The position numbers and the translations under genes are program-made. Shown piece by piece: positions 41,044-50,283 of a stretch of 64,000 nt of DNA. The notes beneath the pieces were generated by a model. The model saw only the letters and a list, made by a program, of their open reading frames with translations. It ran no database searches and had not been told where the DNA came from. Positions within the stretch are counted from its first letter, which is position 1; every line of letters starts with the position of its first letter. The DNA comes from Nocardia exalbida NBRC 100660 (GTDB lineage: Bacteria > Actinomycetota > Actinomycetes > Mycobacteriales > Mycobacteriaceae): contig NZ_BAFZ01000002.1 of NCBI RefSeq assembly GCF_000308575.1, forward strand, positions 62,001 to 126,000, written 5' to 3'.

Positions 41044-42744
41044 TCAGCCGCGCAGAGCCGACAGCAAGACGCCGGGCAGCCGGGCGGGGTTGGCGTCGGC
41101 GTAGAACTCGGTGAGCCTGCGCCCGGTGGTCGCGGCGGTGGCGTTGTCGACGAACCACGGCGGCTTCGGGGAGAGGGCGAGTTCGCCGCCCAGCAAGGAG
41201 CGCGGCGCGGGCCGGAACGGGCCGCGTACCACGGTGCGCTCCACGTCGTCGAGCAGCAGCGCGTTGTGCACCACGCCGATCCCGCTCTGCACGTCGTCGA
41301 GGGTGTGGCCAGGGAAGGCTCCCCAGGCGGCCCGCGGCGCGAGGAAGGCCAGCCCGGTCCAGGTGTTCACCGCGATCGCGCCGTAGCGCAGCCGCTCGAT
41401 CGCGCGGTCGAAGGCGACGCCGAGCCTGCGGATGGTCGTCGGATGAGCGATCACGTTCGCGCCGAGCGTCCCGGTCAGCTCGGCATTGGCGAAGTCGACC
41501 GCGCGTTGCAGGAACTCGCCGCCCGCGTAGGGCAACTCGACCACGCCGAGCACGGGGGAGAAGTACTCCGTGCGCAACAGCGGTGTGCCGATGGGCGGCA
41601 ATCCGTCGACCAGCACCCGTTGCCCGCCGAGACGCTCGGCCTCCGGATACGAGGCCACCGCGTCTGCGACACGCGCGTCGCTGCCCGGGTAGTACGCCGT
41701 GCGCTGTGGCGCCCGCTCCATGGCCAGGCGCAGCTCGGCGAGGAACCGGTCCTTGCGGTCCCATTCCGCGCCGATCACCACCGCCTGCGCGGCCACGCAG
41801 TTGTAGCCGCCGTTGTGCAGCCGCTGAGTCGCCACATGCTCGGCCTGGTAGCGCAGATCGGCGTCGGACCAGTCGCCGGGCACCACGATGGTCGGCGAGA
41901 CGCCGCCCAGCTCGCTGGTGATCGGCTTGTCCAGCAGCGGCCGGTTGTCTTTCTTCCGCTCCGCGCCCTCCGCGCCGGGGCCCCACACGATGGCGTCGTG
42001 GGTCTGCGCGCTGCCGGTCATGTGCACGTGCGCGACATCGGGATGACCGACCAGATAGCCACCCTGCGGCGCGCCGCCGGTGAGAATCCGCAGCACGCCG
42101 AGTTCCAGCAGCGGTTCGAAGACCATCTCGAACACCGTGAACAGCGGGTCGGTGATCGGGTTGAGCTTCAGGGCGACCACCCGGTTGTGCGCGTACAGCT
42201 CGTACAGCGCGTCCAGCGGGGGGATCGAGGTGATATTGCCCGCGCCGAGCACGGCGCCGATCCCGCCGGTCGCGGTGGGATCCAGCTGGCCGAGTCCGGC
42301 TCGCCTGCGTGCGGCGCCCGCGTCCACGCCGGGCCGCAGCCACACCTCACCGTGAAAACCGTTGAGCAGCAGCCGGTCGTAGACGCCGAGCGGGAATACC
42401 GGCACCGCGACCCGTCCGCCCGGCGCCTCCCGCAGCGTGATGCCGGTGAGCGGGGTGCGCCCGGCCTCGAGCGCGGCGAGGGTGGCCGACAGCGCGGCCG
42501 TGGCTTGCAGCAGGGTGAGCGGGCCGGACATCCACTCTTCGCCGACCAGCGGGGAATCCGGGGCGAGGTCCTTGATCACACACGCGGCCCGCACCCAGTC
42601 CTCCGCGAAGCGGGCGGTCCGGGCGTGGATCTCGTCGAGCAGCTCGCGGCGGCGGCGCAGCGAGGTCGCGGCCCACGCCTTCTCGCCCGCGATGAGGTCG
42701 GCCAGCGCGTTGTCGATGGCTGTCTCGTCGAACGGAGTGCCCAC
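41044..42744 (-). CDS. Aldehyde dehydrogenase family protein
   Basis: A 566-residue protein of the ALDH superfamily, longer than typical (about 490) and of a divergent actinobacterial type. The NAD-binding and catalytic parts can be followed: [60 protein letters not shown], and the probable nucleophile cysteine in [15 protein letters not shown] 42744 is the family start; an upstream ATG at 42822 would overlap the divergent serS. The natural aldehyde is unknown. Confidence 0.85.
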   Translation of the reverse strand: MGTPFDETAIDNALADLIAGEKAWAATSLRRRRELLDEIHARTARFAEDWVRAACVIKDLAPDSPLVGEEWMSGPLTLLQATAALSATLAALEAGRTPLTGITLREAPGGRVAVPVFPLGVYDRLLLNGFHGEVWLRPGVDAGAARRRAGLGQLDPTATGGIGAVLGAGNITSIPPLDALYELYAHNRVVALKLNPITDPLFTVFEMVFEPLLELGVLRILTGGAPQGGYLVGHPDVAHVHMTGSAQTHDAIVWGPGAEGAERKKDNRPLLDKPITSELGGVSPTIVVPGDWSDADLRYQAEHVATQRLHNGGYNCVAAQAVVIGAEWDRKDRFLAELRLAMERAPQRTAYYPGSDARVADAVASYPEAERLGGQRVLVDGLPPIGTPLLRTEYFSPVLGVVELPYAGGEFLQRAVDFANAELTGTLGANVIAHPTTIRRLGVAFDRAIERLRYGAIAVNTWTGLAFLAPRAAWGAFPGHTLDDVQSGIGVVHNALLLDDVERTVVRGPFRPAPRSLLGGELALSPKPPWFVDNATAATTGRRLTEFYADANPARLPGVLLSALRG

Positions 42745-42836
42745 AAGCCCACTATGCCCGCGATCTCGCGCGGATGTACCGCATCCTGGGATATCGGCGT
42801 GAAGGACCGGCACAGCGACCACTAGGCTGGTGGCCC

Positions 42837-44099
42837 ATGATCGACCTCCGATTCCTGCGGGACGACCCCGATGCGGTCCGCGCCTCGCAGCGCGCCCGTG
42901 GCGAAGACCCCGCTCTCGTCGACGCGCTGCTCGAGGCGGACGCGGCGCGGCGTGCCGCGGTGGCCACCGCGGACAATCTGCGCGCCGAGCACAAGGCGAT
43001 GGGCAAGCTGATCGGCAAGGCGAGCAGGGACGAGCGTTCCGCGCTGCTGGCGCAGGCGTCGGAGATGTCGGTCAAGGTCAAGGAGGCCGAGGCCGCACAG
43101 CACGCCGCCGACGCGGATCTGGACGCCGCGCATCGCGCCATCTCCAACGTGGTGCAGCAGGGCGCGCCCGCGGGTGGCGAGGACGATTACGTCGTGCTGC
43201 AAACCGTCGGCACGCCCCCCGAGTTCGACTTCGAGCCGAAGGACCACCTGGAACTCGGCGAGTCGCTCGGCCTGATCGACATGGAGCGCGGCGCGAAGGT
43301 CTCCGGCGCCCGGTTCTACTTCCTGACCGGCTACGGCGCGCTGTTGCAGCTGGGGCTGCTGCAACTGGCCGCGCAGCAGGCCGTGGCCAACGGCTTCACC
43401 ATGATGATCCCGCCGGTGCTGGTGCGCCCGGAGGTCATGGCGGGCACGGGGTTCCTCGGACAGCATTCGGCGGAGGTCTACCACCTCGCCGACGACGACC
43501 TCTACCTGGTGGGCACCTCGGAGGTGCCGCTGGCGGGCTACCACTCGGACGAGATCCTCGATCTGAGCGGCGGGCCCAAGCGGTATGCGGGCTGGTCGTC
43601 GTGTTTCCGCCGGGAGGCGGGCAGCTACGGCAAGGACACCCGCGGCATCATCCGGGTGCACCAGTTCGACAAGGTGGAGATGTTCGTTTTCACCACGCCC
43701 GATCAGGCCGACGCCGAACACCAGCGCCTGCTCGCCTGGGAACAGGAGATGCTCGCGGCGATCGAGGTGCCCTACCGGGTGATCGACGTCGCGGCCGGCG
43801 ATCTCGGCAGCTCAGCCGCGCGCAAGTTCGACTGTGAGGCGTGGGTGCCGACGCAGCAGACCTACCGCGAGCTCACCTCGACCTCCAACTGCACCACCTA
43901 CCAGGCACGCAGGCTGTCGGTGCGTTATCGCGACGAGAACGGCAAGCCGCAGATCGCCGCCACCTTGAACGGCACCCTCGCGACCACCCGCTGGATCGTG
44001 GCCCTGCTGGAGAATCATCAGCAAGCCGACGGGTCGGTCCGGGTTCCGTCCGCCCTGGTCCCGTTCGTCGGGACCGACGTGCTCCGACCGGCGAACTGA
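42837..44099 (+). CDS. serS: Serine-tRNA ligase
   Basis: A 420-residue class II aminoacyl-tRNA synthetase. The N-terminal coiled-coil arm (residues about 25-105, rich in Ala, Glu and Lys) binds tRNA-Ser. Class II motif 2 is [20 protein letters not shown] (residues about 255-275), and motif 3 includes [19 protein letters not shown]. The serine-binding region [12 protein letters not shown] is present. ATG 42837 starts the family N-terminus [10 protein letters not shown]. It is divergent from the aldehyde dehydrogenase with a short shared promoter. Confidence 0.97.
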   Translation: MIDLRFLRDDPDAVRASQRARGEDPALVDALLEADAARRAAVATADNLRAEHKAMGKLIGKASRDERSALLAQASEMSVKVKEAEAAQHAADADLDAAHRAISNVVQQGAPAGGEDDYVVLQTVGTPPEFDFEPKDHLELGESLGLIDMERGAKVSGARFYFLTGYGALLQLGLLQLAAQQAVANGFTMMIPPVLVRPEVMAGTGFLGQHSAEVYHLADDDLYLVGTSEVPLAGYHSDEILDLSGGPKRYAGWSSCFRREAGSYGKDTRGIIRVHQFDKVEMFVFTTPDQADAEHQRLLAWEQEMLAAIEVPYRVIDVAAGDLGSSAARKFDCEAWVPTQQTYRELTSTSNCTTYQARRLSVRYRDENGKPQIAATLNGTLATTRWIVALLENHQQADGSVRVPSALVPFVGTDVLRPAN

Positions 44100-44157
44100 C
44101 GACGTGCGAATGACGTTCAGGTGAATAGCTACTGGTTCGCCATGCCGGATTCCCGGG

Positions 44158-46062
44158 ATGTGGCAACCGGCGGGATTCCTTGTGGATAGGCTGTTCGTCG
44201 TGCGAGGAATCGGGTCTCGCGGCGATACCCGAACCCGGGTGCGGGCCGCGTCTGCGCTGGCGACGGCTATGGTCATGGCTCGGACCACCGGGGCGTTCTA
44301 CGTCATGGGCGGGGTGCTCGGTCTGTTGATCACCGCCATCGCCCCTGGTGAGGAGGGTAATCGGCCGCTGGTCGGCGGGGCAGCAGCGGTAGCGCTGGTG
44401 CTCGGTCTCACGCTGCTCGCGTGGGGGCCGCGGCTGCCGCATTCGATCCACCACGTGTACGTCGCGATCGCGACGGTGCTGGTGACGATCGCGGTGCACT
44501 CCTTCCCGAACACGGTGGGCGCGATCAGCCTCGCCGCGTTCTACGTATTCATCGCCTGCGACGCCGCCTTGTTCTTCGCCTGGTCGCAGGCCGCCGCCCA
44601 CATCGCGTTCGCGTTGGCGCTGTGCCTGTGGGTGCTGCCCGCGCGGCCGGTGAGTCCCGGGCTGCCGTGGTGGTCGGGCCTGATCCCGGCCGGTGTGACC
44701 TTCGGCGTCGGCGTCGTGGTCGGAATCCTGACCAGGATGGCGTCCGAGGCCGACATCGACGTGCTCACCGGACTGCTCAACCGGCGCGGCTTCGACCGGG
44801 CGCTGAACACCGCGATCCAGCAGGCCACCAGGTCCGGTCACGGGCTCGCGCTGGTGCTGGTCGACCTGGACCGCTTCCAGAAGATCAACGACCATCTCGG
44901 CCACCGCGCCGGTGACGCCGTCCTGCAGCGGGTGGCCGACACCTGGTCGAAGCTGCTGGCCCCCGACCAGCGCCTGGCGCGCTACGGCGGTGACGCGTTC
45001 GCCCTGCTGCTGCCGAACACCACCGAGCAGGCCGCGATCCTGCTCACCGAACAGCTGCGCGCGGCGGTGACCACCGGCTGTTCGGCCGGTGTGACCTCCT
45101 GGCAGCCGGGGGAATCCGGGTCGCTGCTGGTCAGCCGCGCCGATGTCGGCCTGTACCGGGCCAAGCAGGCCGGGCGCAACCGGACGGTGCTGGAGTCCTC
45201 CCGGCAGTTGCCGCTGGCGGTGGAGCTGCGCGAGGCGATCGACCGCGGCGCCCTCGACGTGCACTACCAGCCGATCGTCAGCCTGACCGAAGGCGGCGGC
45301 AAGGCGGTCGGCGTGGAGGCACTGCTGCGCTGGTCGTCCAGCGCGCAGCCGGACGTCACCACCGAGGGTCTGATCCGCGTCGCCGAGGAGTACGACCTCA
45401 TCTCCGACCTGGACGAACTGGTGCTGCGCCGGGCCTGCGCGGACGCCGCGCGATTGCAGGAAACCTTCGCCCAGCTGGATCTGACGCTGAACGTGAACGT
45501 CAGCGGACTGGAGCTGGCCGAGACCGGTTACGCCGACCGGGTGGCGGGCATCCTTGCCGCCACCGGATGGCCCGCCGATCAGCTGGTGCTCGAGGTGACC
45601 GAGAGCGAGCTGGCCGCCGAATCACAGACCGCGATCGAGAACCTGCACCTGCTGCGCGACCGGGGCGTGCGCATCGCCATCGACGACTTCGGCACCGGCT
45701 ACTCCTCGCTCAGCAGGCTGGCCACCCTGCCCAGCGACATCCTCAAAGTCGATCAGTCCTTCGTCGCCGCGATCCGCTCCGATTCGCCCGCGCCGCCTTT
45801 GCTCGGCGTGATCGCCGCCCTGTCCAATGCGCTGGACCTGCAGGTCATCGCCGAGGGCGTGGAGACCGAATACCAAGCGGCCGTACTCACCGAACTGGGC
45901 TTCGCGCTCGCGCAGGGTTATCACTACAGCGATTCGCACCCGGTATCGGAGCTGATCAGCGACCTCAACGAGAACAAAGGCCGGATCGGCCCCGGCATCA
46001 CCGACCGGGAACTGGGTGATGGGGACTCGGTGCCCGCCAACGGCTGGGTGCCGCTGCCGTAA
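44158..46062 (+). CDS. GGDEF/EAL c-di-GMP protein with degenerate GGDEF
   Basis: A 634-residue membrane protein. Six to seven helices occupy residues 40-190, then a GGDEF domain and an EAL domain. The GGDEF signature reads YGGDAF, with Ala for the catalytic Glu, so cyclase activity is doubtful. The EAL domain keeps its metal and catalytic residues: GVEALLRW, NVNVSG, LEVTES, IDDFGTGYSS, LKVDQSF and AEGVETE. It most likely degrades c-di-GMP. The start is uncertain: ATG 44158 or a later GTG near 44200, which has GGATAGG upstream. It stands alone after serS. Confidence 0.88.
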   Translation: MWQPAGFLVDRLFVVRGIGSRGDTRTRVRAASALATAMVMARTTGAFYVMGGVLGLLITAIAPGEEGNRPLVGGAAAVALVLGLTLLAWGPRLPHSIHHVYVAIATVLVTIAVHSFPNTVGAISLAAFYVFIACDAALFFAWSQAAAHIAFALALCLWVLPARPVSPGLPWWSGLIPAGVTFGVGVVVGILTRMASEADIDVLTGLLNRRGFDRALNTAIQQATRSGHGLALVLVDLDRFQKINDHLGHRAGDAVLQRVADTWSKLLAPDQRLARYGGDAFALLLPNTTEQAAILLTEQLRAAVTTGCSAGVTSWQPGESGSLLVSRADVGLYRAKQAGRNRTVLESSRQLPLAVELREAIDRGALDVHYQPIVSLTEGGGKAVGVEALLRWSSSAQPDVTTEGLIRVAEEYDLISDLDELVLRRACADAARLQETFAQLDLTLNVNVSGLELAETGYADRVAGILAATGWPADQLVLEVTESELAAESQTAIENLHLLRDRGVRIAIDDFGTGYSSLSRLATLPSDILKVDQSFVAAIRSDSPAPPLLGVIAALSNALDLQVIAEGVETEYQAAVLTELGFALAQGYHYSDSHPVSELISDLNENKGRIGPGITDRELGDGDSVPANGWVPLP

Positions 46063-46206
46063 ATCGCTTGACCGTACGGGCCGACGGTGAGCATGCTGGT
46101 CGACATGCGATTGCTCGTCTACGCCTATTGATTCGCCGAATCGCTGCGCCCCCCGCGGGCGGGTAGCGCACATACCTTCGGCCTGCGCTCGCTGACGGTT
46201 CGGGCG

Positions 46207-47610
46207 GTGCTCTTCAAGAGCATCGGTGAGCTGATTCCGCTGTACGCGCTGTACGCCCTGCTGTTCGCCGACCACGGCATGAGCACGGGGCAGATCTCCT
46301 TGCTGTTCGCCATCTGGTCGGCGACTTCGTTCCTACTCGAGGTGCCCTCCGGTGCGTGGGCCGACACGGTCTCCCGGCGCGGACTGCTCGTGCTCAGCGG
46401 TGCGTTGCTGACGGCAGGCTTCGCGCTGTGGACGGCGGCGCCCTCCTTCGCGGGTTTCGCCGCCGGGTTCGTGCTGTGGGGAACCTCGGGGGCGCTGGCC
46501 TCCGGCACCTTCGAGGCGCTGCTGTACGACGAGCTGGCCGCCCGGGGCGAGTCGTCGGCTTACCCGCGCGTCCTCGGCTACACCCGCGCCGGCGGGGAAG
46601 CGGCCGTCGTCATCGCGATCGTCGCCGCGACACCCTTGTATCTCTACGGCGGCTATGCCCTGGTCGGCTGGTCCAGTGTCGCCGCCGCGGCCGTGCATAC
46701 GCTGATCGCGCTGTCGCTGCCCACCGCGCCGAAGGCGGTGTCCGCGGCGGACATCGACGACCTGGAAGAGGAAGCGCCGGCATCCACTGCGCGCACCGCT
46801 GTGCCGGCCCCGGACCCGGCAGCCGGGAACGTCGCGTCCCTCCCCGGCTTCGCGGGCGACTCCGCCCGGCTCGGTAGGGCGCCCGGCGCGGATGGACGTG
46901 GTTCCGTCTCGGTGTCCGGCGGTCGGGACGAGACAGACGAGGCGGCGTTCACCGGGAATCGCGAAGCGGCGCAGCCTCGCCCGTTCGCGCGATACCTCAC
47001 CATGCTGAAGGCCGGTGTGGGCGAGGCGGTCCGCGTCCGGGTGGTGCGCCATGGCGTGCTGCTGGAAGCGATGCTGTTCGGGATCACGGCGTTCGACGAG
47101 TATTTCGCCCTGCTGGCGGAGGAATCGGGCGTCTCGACCGCTGTGGTGCCGCTGCTGGTCGGTCTCACCGTGCTCGGTTCGCTGACCGGTTCCGTGCTGG
47201 CGGGGCGCACCGAAGGAATGTCGGGCCGCACGATGTCGATCGCGGTGGGCGGCGCGGGCGTGCTCTTCCTCGGCGGCGCGCTGATCGCGGGCCTCGCGAC
47301 CGGTCGTCCGGACGCGATCTACCTGTTGACGGGCCTCGGTTTCGCGTCGATCGGCGTCTCCTACGGCATCGTCTACAACGCGGGCATCGTCGCGGGCGCC
47401 CGCCTCCAAGACGCCATCGAGGGCCCGGCCCGGGCGACGGTCACCTCCGTCTCCGGCCTCTTGGGCGAGGTGATCGCCCTGGCGGTCTTCGGCTTCGCCG
47501 CCGTGATCACCCTCTGGTCCTCCATGGCCACCCTCCTGGCCCTCCTCGGAGCCGCCATCCTCGCCCTCTCCACCCTCGCTCCCCGCTGGCTCCCACCTCG
47601 CGCCGACTGA
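46207..47610 (+). CDS. MFS transporter
   Basis: A 467-residue major facilitator with about 12 helices and a long charged loop (residues 175-255, Asp/Glu/Ala-rich) between the halves. Segments such as ELIPLYALYALLFADHGMSTGQISLLF and LLEVPSGAWADTVSRRGLL (the MFS loop 2-3 motif) support it. GTG 46207 is the only start I can find in this frame, but the first helix seems to begin 8-10 residues earlier (LRSLTVRA), so a rare start or a sequence error upstream is possible. The substrate is unknown. Confidence 0.8.
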   Translation: MLFKSIGELIPLYALYALLFADHGMSTGQISLLFAIWSATSFLLEVPSGAWADTVSRRGLLVLSGALLTAGFALWTAAPSFAGFAAGFVLWGTSGALASGTFEALLYDELAARGESSAYPRVLGYTRAGGEAAVVIAIVAATPLYLYGGYALVGWSSVAAAAVHTLIALSLPTAPKAVSAADIDDLEEEAPASTARTAVPAPDPAAGNVASLPGFAGDSARLGRAPGADGRGSVSVSGGRDETDEAAFTGNREAAQPRPFARYLTMLKAGVGEAVRVRVVRHGVLLEAMLFGITAFDEYFALLAEESGVSTAVVPLLVGLTVLGSLTGSVLAGRTEGMSGRTMSIAVGGAGVLFLGGALIAGLATGRPDAIYLLTGLGFASIGVSYGIVYNAGIVAGARLQDAIEGPARATVTSVSGLLGEVIALAVFGFAAVITLWSSMATLLALLGAAILALSTLAPRWLPPRAD

Positions 47611-47655
47611 CGAGCGGCACACCACCGAGAACTCTTCTCGGGAAACGCCGCGACC

Positions 47656-48642
47656 ATGCGCCACTCGCGGTTGGGTAGCGTGCGGAAGGTGAGTGCGGAG
47701 GCGAGGGTGGGGCTGGTTTTCGGGTTCGGGATCGGTGCGGGGGTGGCGGTGCAGGCGCGGATCAATGGGGCGTTGGGGGCGCGGCTGGAGGACGGGGTCG
47801 CCGCGGCGGTGATCAGTTTCGGGGCGGGATTCGTCGTGCTGGCGGTGGCGTTCGCGGTCAGCGGGCGGCTGAGGGAGGGTGGGCGGCGGGTGCGGCGGGC
47901 GTTGTCGGAGGGCGTGCTGCGGCCTTGGCAGTTGCTCGGCGGTCTGTGCGGCGCGTTCTTCGTCGCGTGCCAGGGGTTGACCGTCGCGGCGATCGGCGTT
48001 ACCGCGTTCACCGTGGCGGCCGTCGCGGGCCAGCTGCTCAGCAGTCTGGTGGTCGACCGGCTCGGGCTCGGTCCGAGCGGACGCACGCCGGTCACCACGG
48101 TGCGTCTGGTGGGGGCGGCGCTCGGCGTGGTCGCGGTGCTCGTCGCCGGATTCGGGCACACCCGCGTCAGCGGCGGGCTCTCCGTGCCCGACGCGCTGCG
48201 CGGCACGCCGACCGCTCTGCTGATCGTGCTACCCGCGCTGGCGGGCATCGGACTGGCCTGGCAGCAGGCGGTGAACGGCAATGTGGGCGCCGTCGGCGGG
48301 TCGCTCTCGGCGGCCATGGTGAATTTCTGCGCCGGTCTGGCCGCGCTGCTCGTCATCGAGGCCGTGGTCGTCGCGTCCTCCGGCGGACCGGCCGAATTCC
48401 CCACCGAGCCGTGGCTGTATCTCGGCGGTTTCATCGGTGTCGCCTTCATCGCCCTCGCCGCGCTGACCGTTCGCTGGATCGGCGTCCTTCTGCTCGGGCT
48501 CACCTCCGTGGCGGGGCAGTTGCTGGTCTCGGTGATCCTCGATGTGCTCACCCCGACCAGCGCCGGCCTGTCCGTCACCGCGATCGCCGGTTGCGCGCTG
48601 ACCCTGGTCGCGGTCGCCATCGCCGCTCGGTCGCAGTCCTGA
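47656..48642 (+). CDS. DMT family transporter (YdcZ/DUF606 duplicated)
   Basis: A 328-residue membrane protein with ten helices arranged as two DUF606 (YdcZ) halves. Each half has the glycine-rich opening VQARINGALGARLEDGVAA or QQAVNGNVGAVGGSLSAA. Such proteins are small-molecule exporters of the drug/metabolite superfamily. ATG 47656 is given; GTG 47683 or 47689 (VSAEARVGLVFG) is closer to the first helix and equally plausible. It follows the MFS gene by 45 nt on the same strand. Confidence 0.82.
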   Translation: MRHSRLGSVRKVSAEARVGLVFGFGIGAGVAVQARINGALGARLEDGVAAAVISFGAGFVVLAVAFAVSGRLREGGRRVRRALSEGVLRPWQLLGGLCGAFFVACQGLTVAAIGVTAFTVAAVAGQLLSSLVVDRLGLGPSGRTPVTTVRLVGAALGVVAVLVAGFGHTRVSGGLSVPDALRGTPTALLIVLPALAGIGLAWQQAVNGNVGAVGGSLSAAMVNFCAGLAALLVIEAVVVASSGGPAEFPTEPWLYLGGFIGVAFIALAALTVRWIGVLLLGLTSVAGQLLVSVILDVLTPTSAGLSVTAIAGCALTLVAVAIAARSQS

Positions 48643-48696
48643 GAACACTCGCCGCGCATTCATGCTCGAAGCGCATGAGTGTGGAATGGTGCGCTC

Positions 48697-49722
48697 ATGC
48701 TGATCGAATACGGGGTGTGGGTTTCGCGGCTCGGGCTGTGTGTCGTGTTCGGGTTGTCGGCGTGGGGCAAGCTGACGGATCGGAGCGCGACGCGGCAGGC
48801 GGTGGGGGATTTCGGGGTGCCGCTGCGCTGGGTGCCCGCGGTGGCCTGGGTGCTGTCGATCGTCGAGGCGACCATCGCGGTAGGCGTGCTGCTTCCGTGG
48901 GTTTGCGGCGTGGCCGCGCTGGCGACGCTGCTGTTGCTCGCCGTGTTCACGGCGGTGATCGTGCGCTTGCTGCGGCGTGGCGAGCATCCGTCCTGTTCCT
49001 GCTTCGGTGCTGCGAGCGCTGCGCCGATCGGGCCGAAGATTCTGGTGCGCAATGGTCTTTTCGCCGTGCTCGCCGTGCTGGTGGGTGTCGGCGCGCTGAC
49101 ACATCCGCTCGTGCCGATGGGTCTGCGCGCCGACAACGCGATCGGTTGCGCGGTGGCCGCCGCGGTGGTGGCGGTGCTGGTGTGGTTGGCGGGCCAGGTG
49201 CGTGTCCTGCGCCGCCGGGTGGACGAGCAGGCGCTGTCCACGCTGGGTGCGGAGGGCTTGCCGGTCGGCGCGGTGGCGCCGGAGTTCGAACTGTTCGGCA
49301 CCCAGGGAACGAAGACCACGCTCGAGGATCTGCTGAACGGGGCGAGGTCGGTCCTGCTGGTCTTCGTGCACCCGGGCTGCGAGCTGTGCGCGGCGCTGGC
49401 CCGCGAGTTGCCCCGCTGGCGCGCTCGGGCGGCTGACGCCCTGGCCATCGTGGCGGTCGGCAACGGGGATGCCGCCGAGCAGGCCGCTTGGGGTGTCGAG
49501 CACGGACTGGGTGACATTCCCTCGCTCGTGCAGCAGGGCAACGAGGCCGCCTTGCGCTACCGGGTGCGCGGTACCCCGTCCGCTGTGCTGATCGACCCCG
49601 AGGGGCGGGTCGCCGCGCCGGTGGCCAGAGGGGGCATCGCGATCCGCGAGTTGATCACCACGGTGTGGAAAGCACCGCGCGAACCCGCGCGCGACAGGGT
49701 CCCGGCCGGGGCCGCGCGTTGA
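48697..49722 (+). CDS. MauE-type membrane domain fused to a thioredoxin-like domain
   Basis: A 341-residue fusion. Residues 1-165 are a MauE/DoxX-like domain of four helices (WVSRLGLCVVFGLSAWGKL, WVLSIVEATIAVGVLL) with a conserved cysteine pair CSCFG. Residues 205-330 form a TlpA/AhpC-like thioredoxin fold with VGAVAPEFELFG, the redox motif VHPGCELCAAL and RGTPSAVLIDPEGRV. MauE and MauD are separate genes in methylamine users. The fusion suggests an enzyme passing electrons across the membrane to extracytoplasmic thiols. ATG 48697; GTG 48679 is possible. Confidence 0.85.
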   Translation: MLIEYGVWVSRLGLCVVFGLSAWGKLTDRSATRQAVGDFGVPLRWVPAVAWVLSIVEATIAVGVLLPWVCGVAALATLLLLAVFTAVIVRLLRRGEHPSCSCFGAASAAPIGPKILVRNGLFAVLAVLVGVGALTHPLVPMGLRADNAIGCAVAAAVVAVLVWLAGQVRVLRRRVDEQALSTLGAEGLPVGAVAPEFELFGTQGTKTTLEDLLNGARSVLLVFVHPGCELCAALARELPRWRARAADALAIVAVGNGDAAEQAAWGVEHGLGDIPSLVQQGNEAALRYRVRGTPSAVLIDPEGRVAAPVARGGIAIRELITTVWKAPREPARDRVPAGAAR

Positions 49723-49888
49723 TTTCGGGACGTACCTCTTTTTCGCTCCCGAGACCGACCCCAGGCCGGTTATTCGCTAGTTGGCAAATTCTCAGCAAAT
49801 TAGCTTTGGGCACCGATAGGATCGAGTCGCACCGGTGCGGAATTCGCCATCCATCGACCACAGGACCCATCGACAAGAGGGGAAAGAT

Positions 49889-50230
49889 ATGGCGCTCTTC
49901 GCATTCACCGACTACTCCGGCAAAGAGTTCATCATCCAGCTGACCAATGAACAGCGGATCGCTGAGGCCCGCCGCATCCTGTCGGGTGACGAGCAGATGT
50001 CTGTGCACGTCATGGGACGGATCCGGAAGATGCCCGCGCCCTACAACCCGGGCTGGGACTTCCATCTGGACCCCGACACCATCACCTTCTTCACCATGGC
50101 GATCGAGGTCTGCGACGCCAGCATCATGTACGTCAACGACCATCTGGACGAGGCCTGTGGCGCGTTCCTGCCGGGTTGCTTCTGGTGCCCGTGGTCGTCG
50201 AAGCTGACCCGCGAGGTTGCCGACCGATAG
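49889..50230 (+). CDS. BP74-related protein
   Basis: A 113-residue protein made only of the BP74 N-terminal-like domain, first seen in a Dictyostelium calmodulin-binding protein and widespread but uncharacterised in actinobacteria. Recognisable stretches are FAFTDYSGKEFIIQLT, ARRILSGDEQMSVHVMG, APYNPGWDFHLDPDTITFF, AIEVCDASI and FLPGCFWCPWSS. ATG 49889 has GAGGGGAAAG upstream. Many bacterial relatives are secreted; this one has no signal peptide. The function is unknown. The spacer before it is AT-rich and has a TTGGCA hexamer at 49781. Confidence 0.75.
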   Translation: MALFAFTDYSGKEFIIQLTNEQRIAEARRILSGDEQMSVHVMGRIRKMPAPYNPGWDFHLDPDTITFFTMAIEVCDASIMYVNDHLDEACGAFLPGCFWCPWSSKLTREVADR

Positions 50231-50247
50231 CAATCAGCTGGCAACTG

Positions 50248-50279
50248 CTTCCGGCCGACGTGGACGCGTCGGCCGGAAG
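50248..50279. terminator. Terminator between the converging BP74-related and Rieske genes
   Basis: CTTCCGGCCGACG (50248-50260) pairs perfectly with CGTCGGCCGGAAG (50267-50279). It lies between two converging stops. Confidence 0.8.
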
Positions 50280-50283
50280 TGGG

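Noticed and set aside
39652..42825. A 1057-codon plus-strand open frame across the metallopeptidase, septum and aldehyde dehydrogenase genes
   Set aside because: It is antisense to three supported genes and is rich in Arg, Gly, His and Gln with no motifs.
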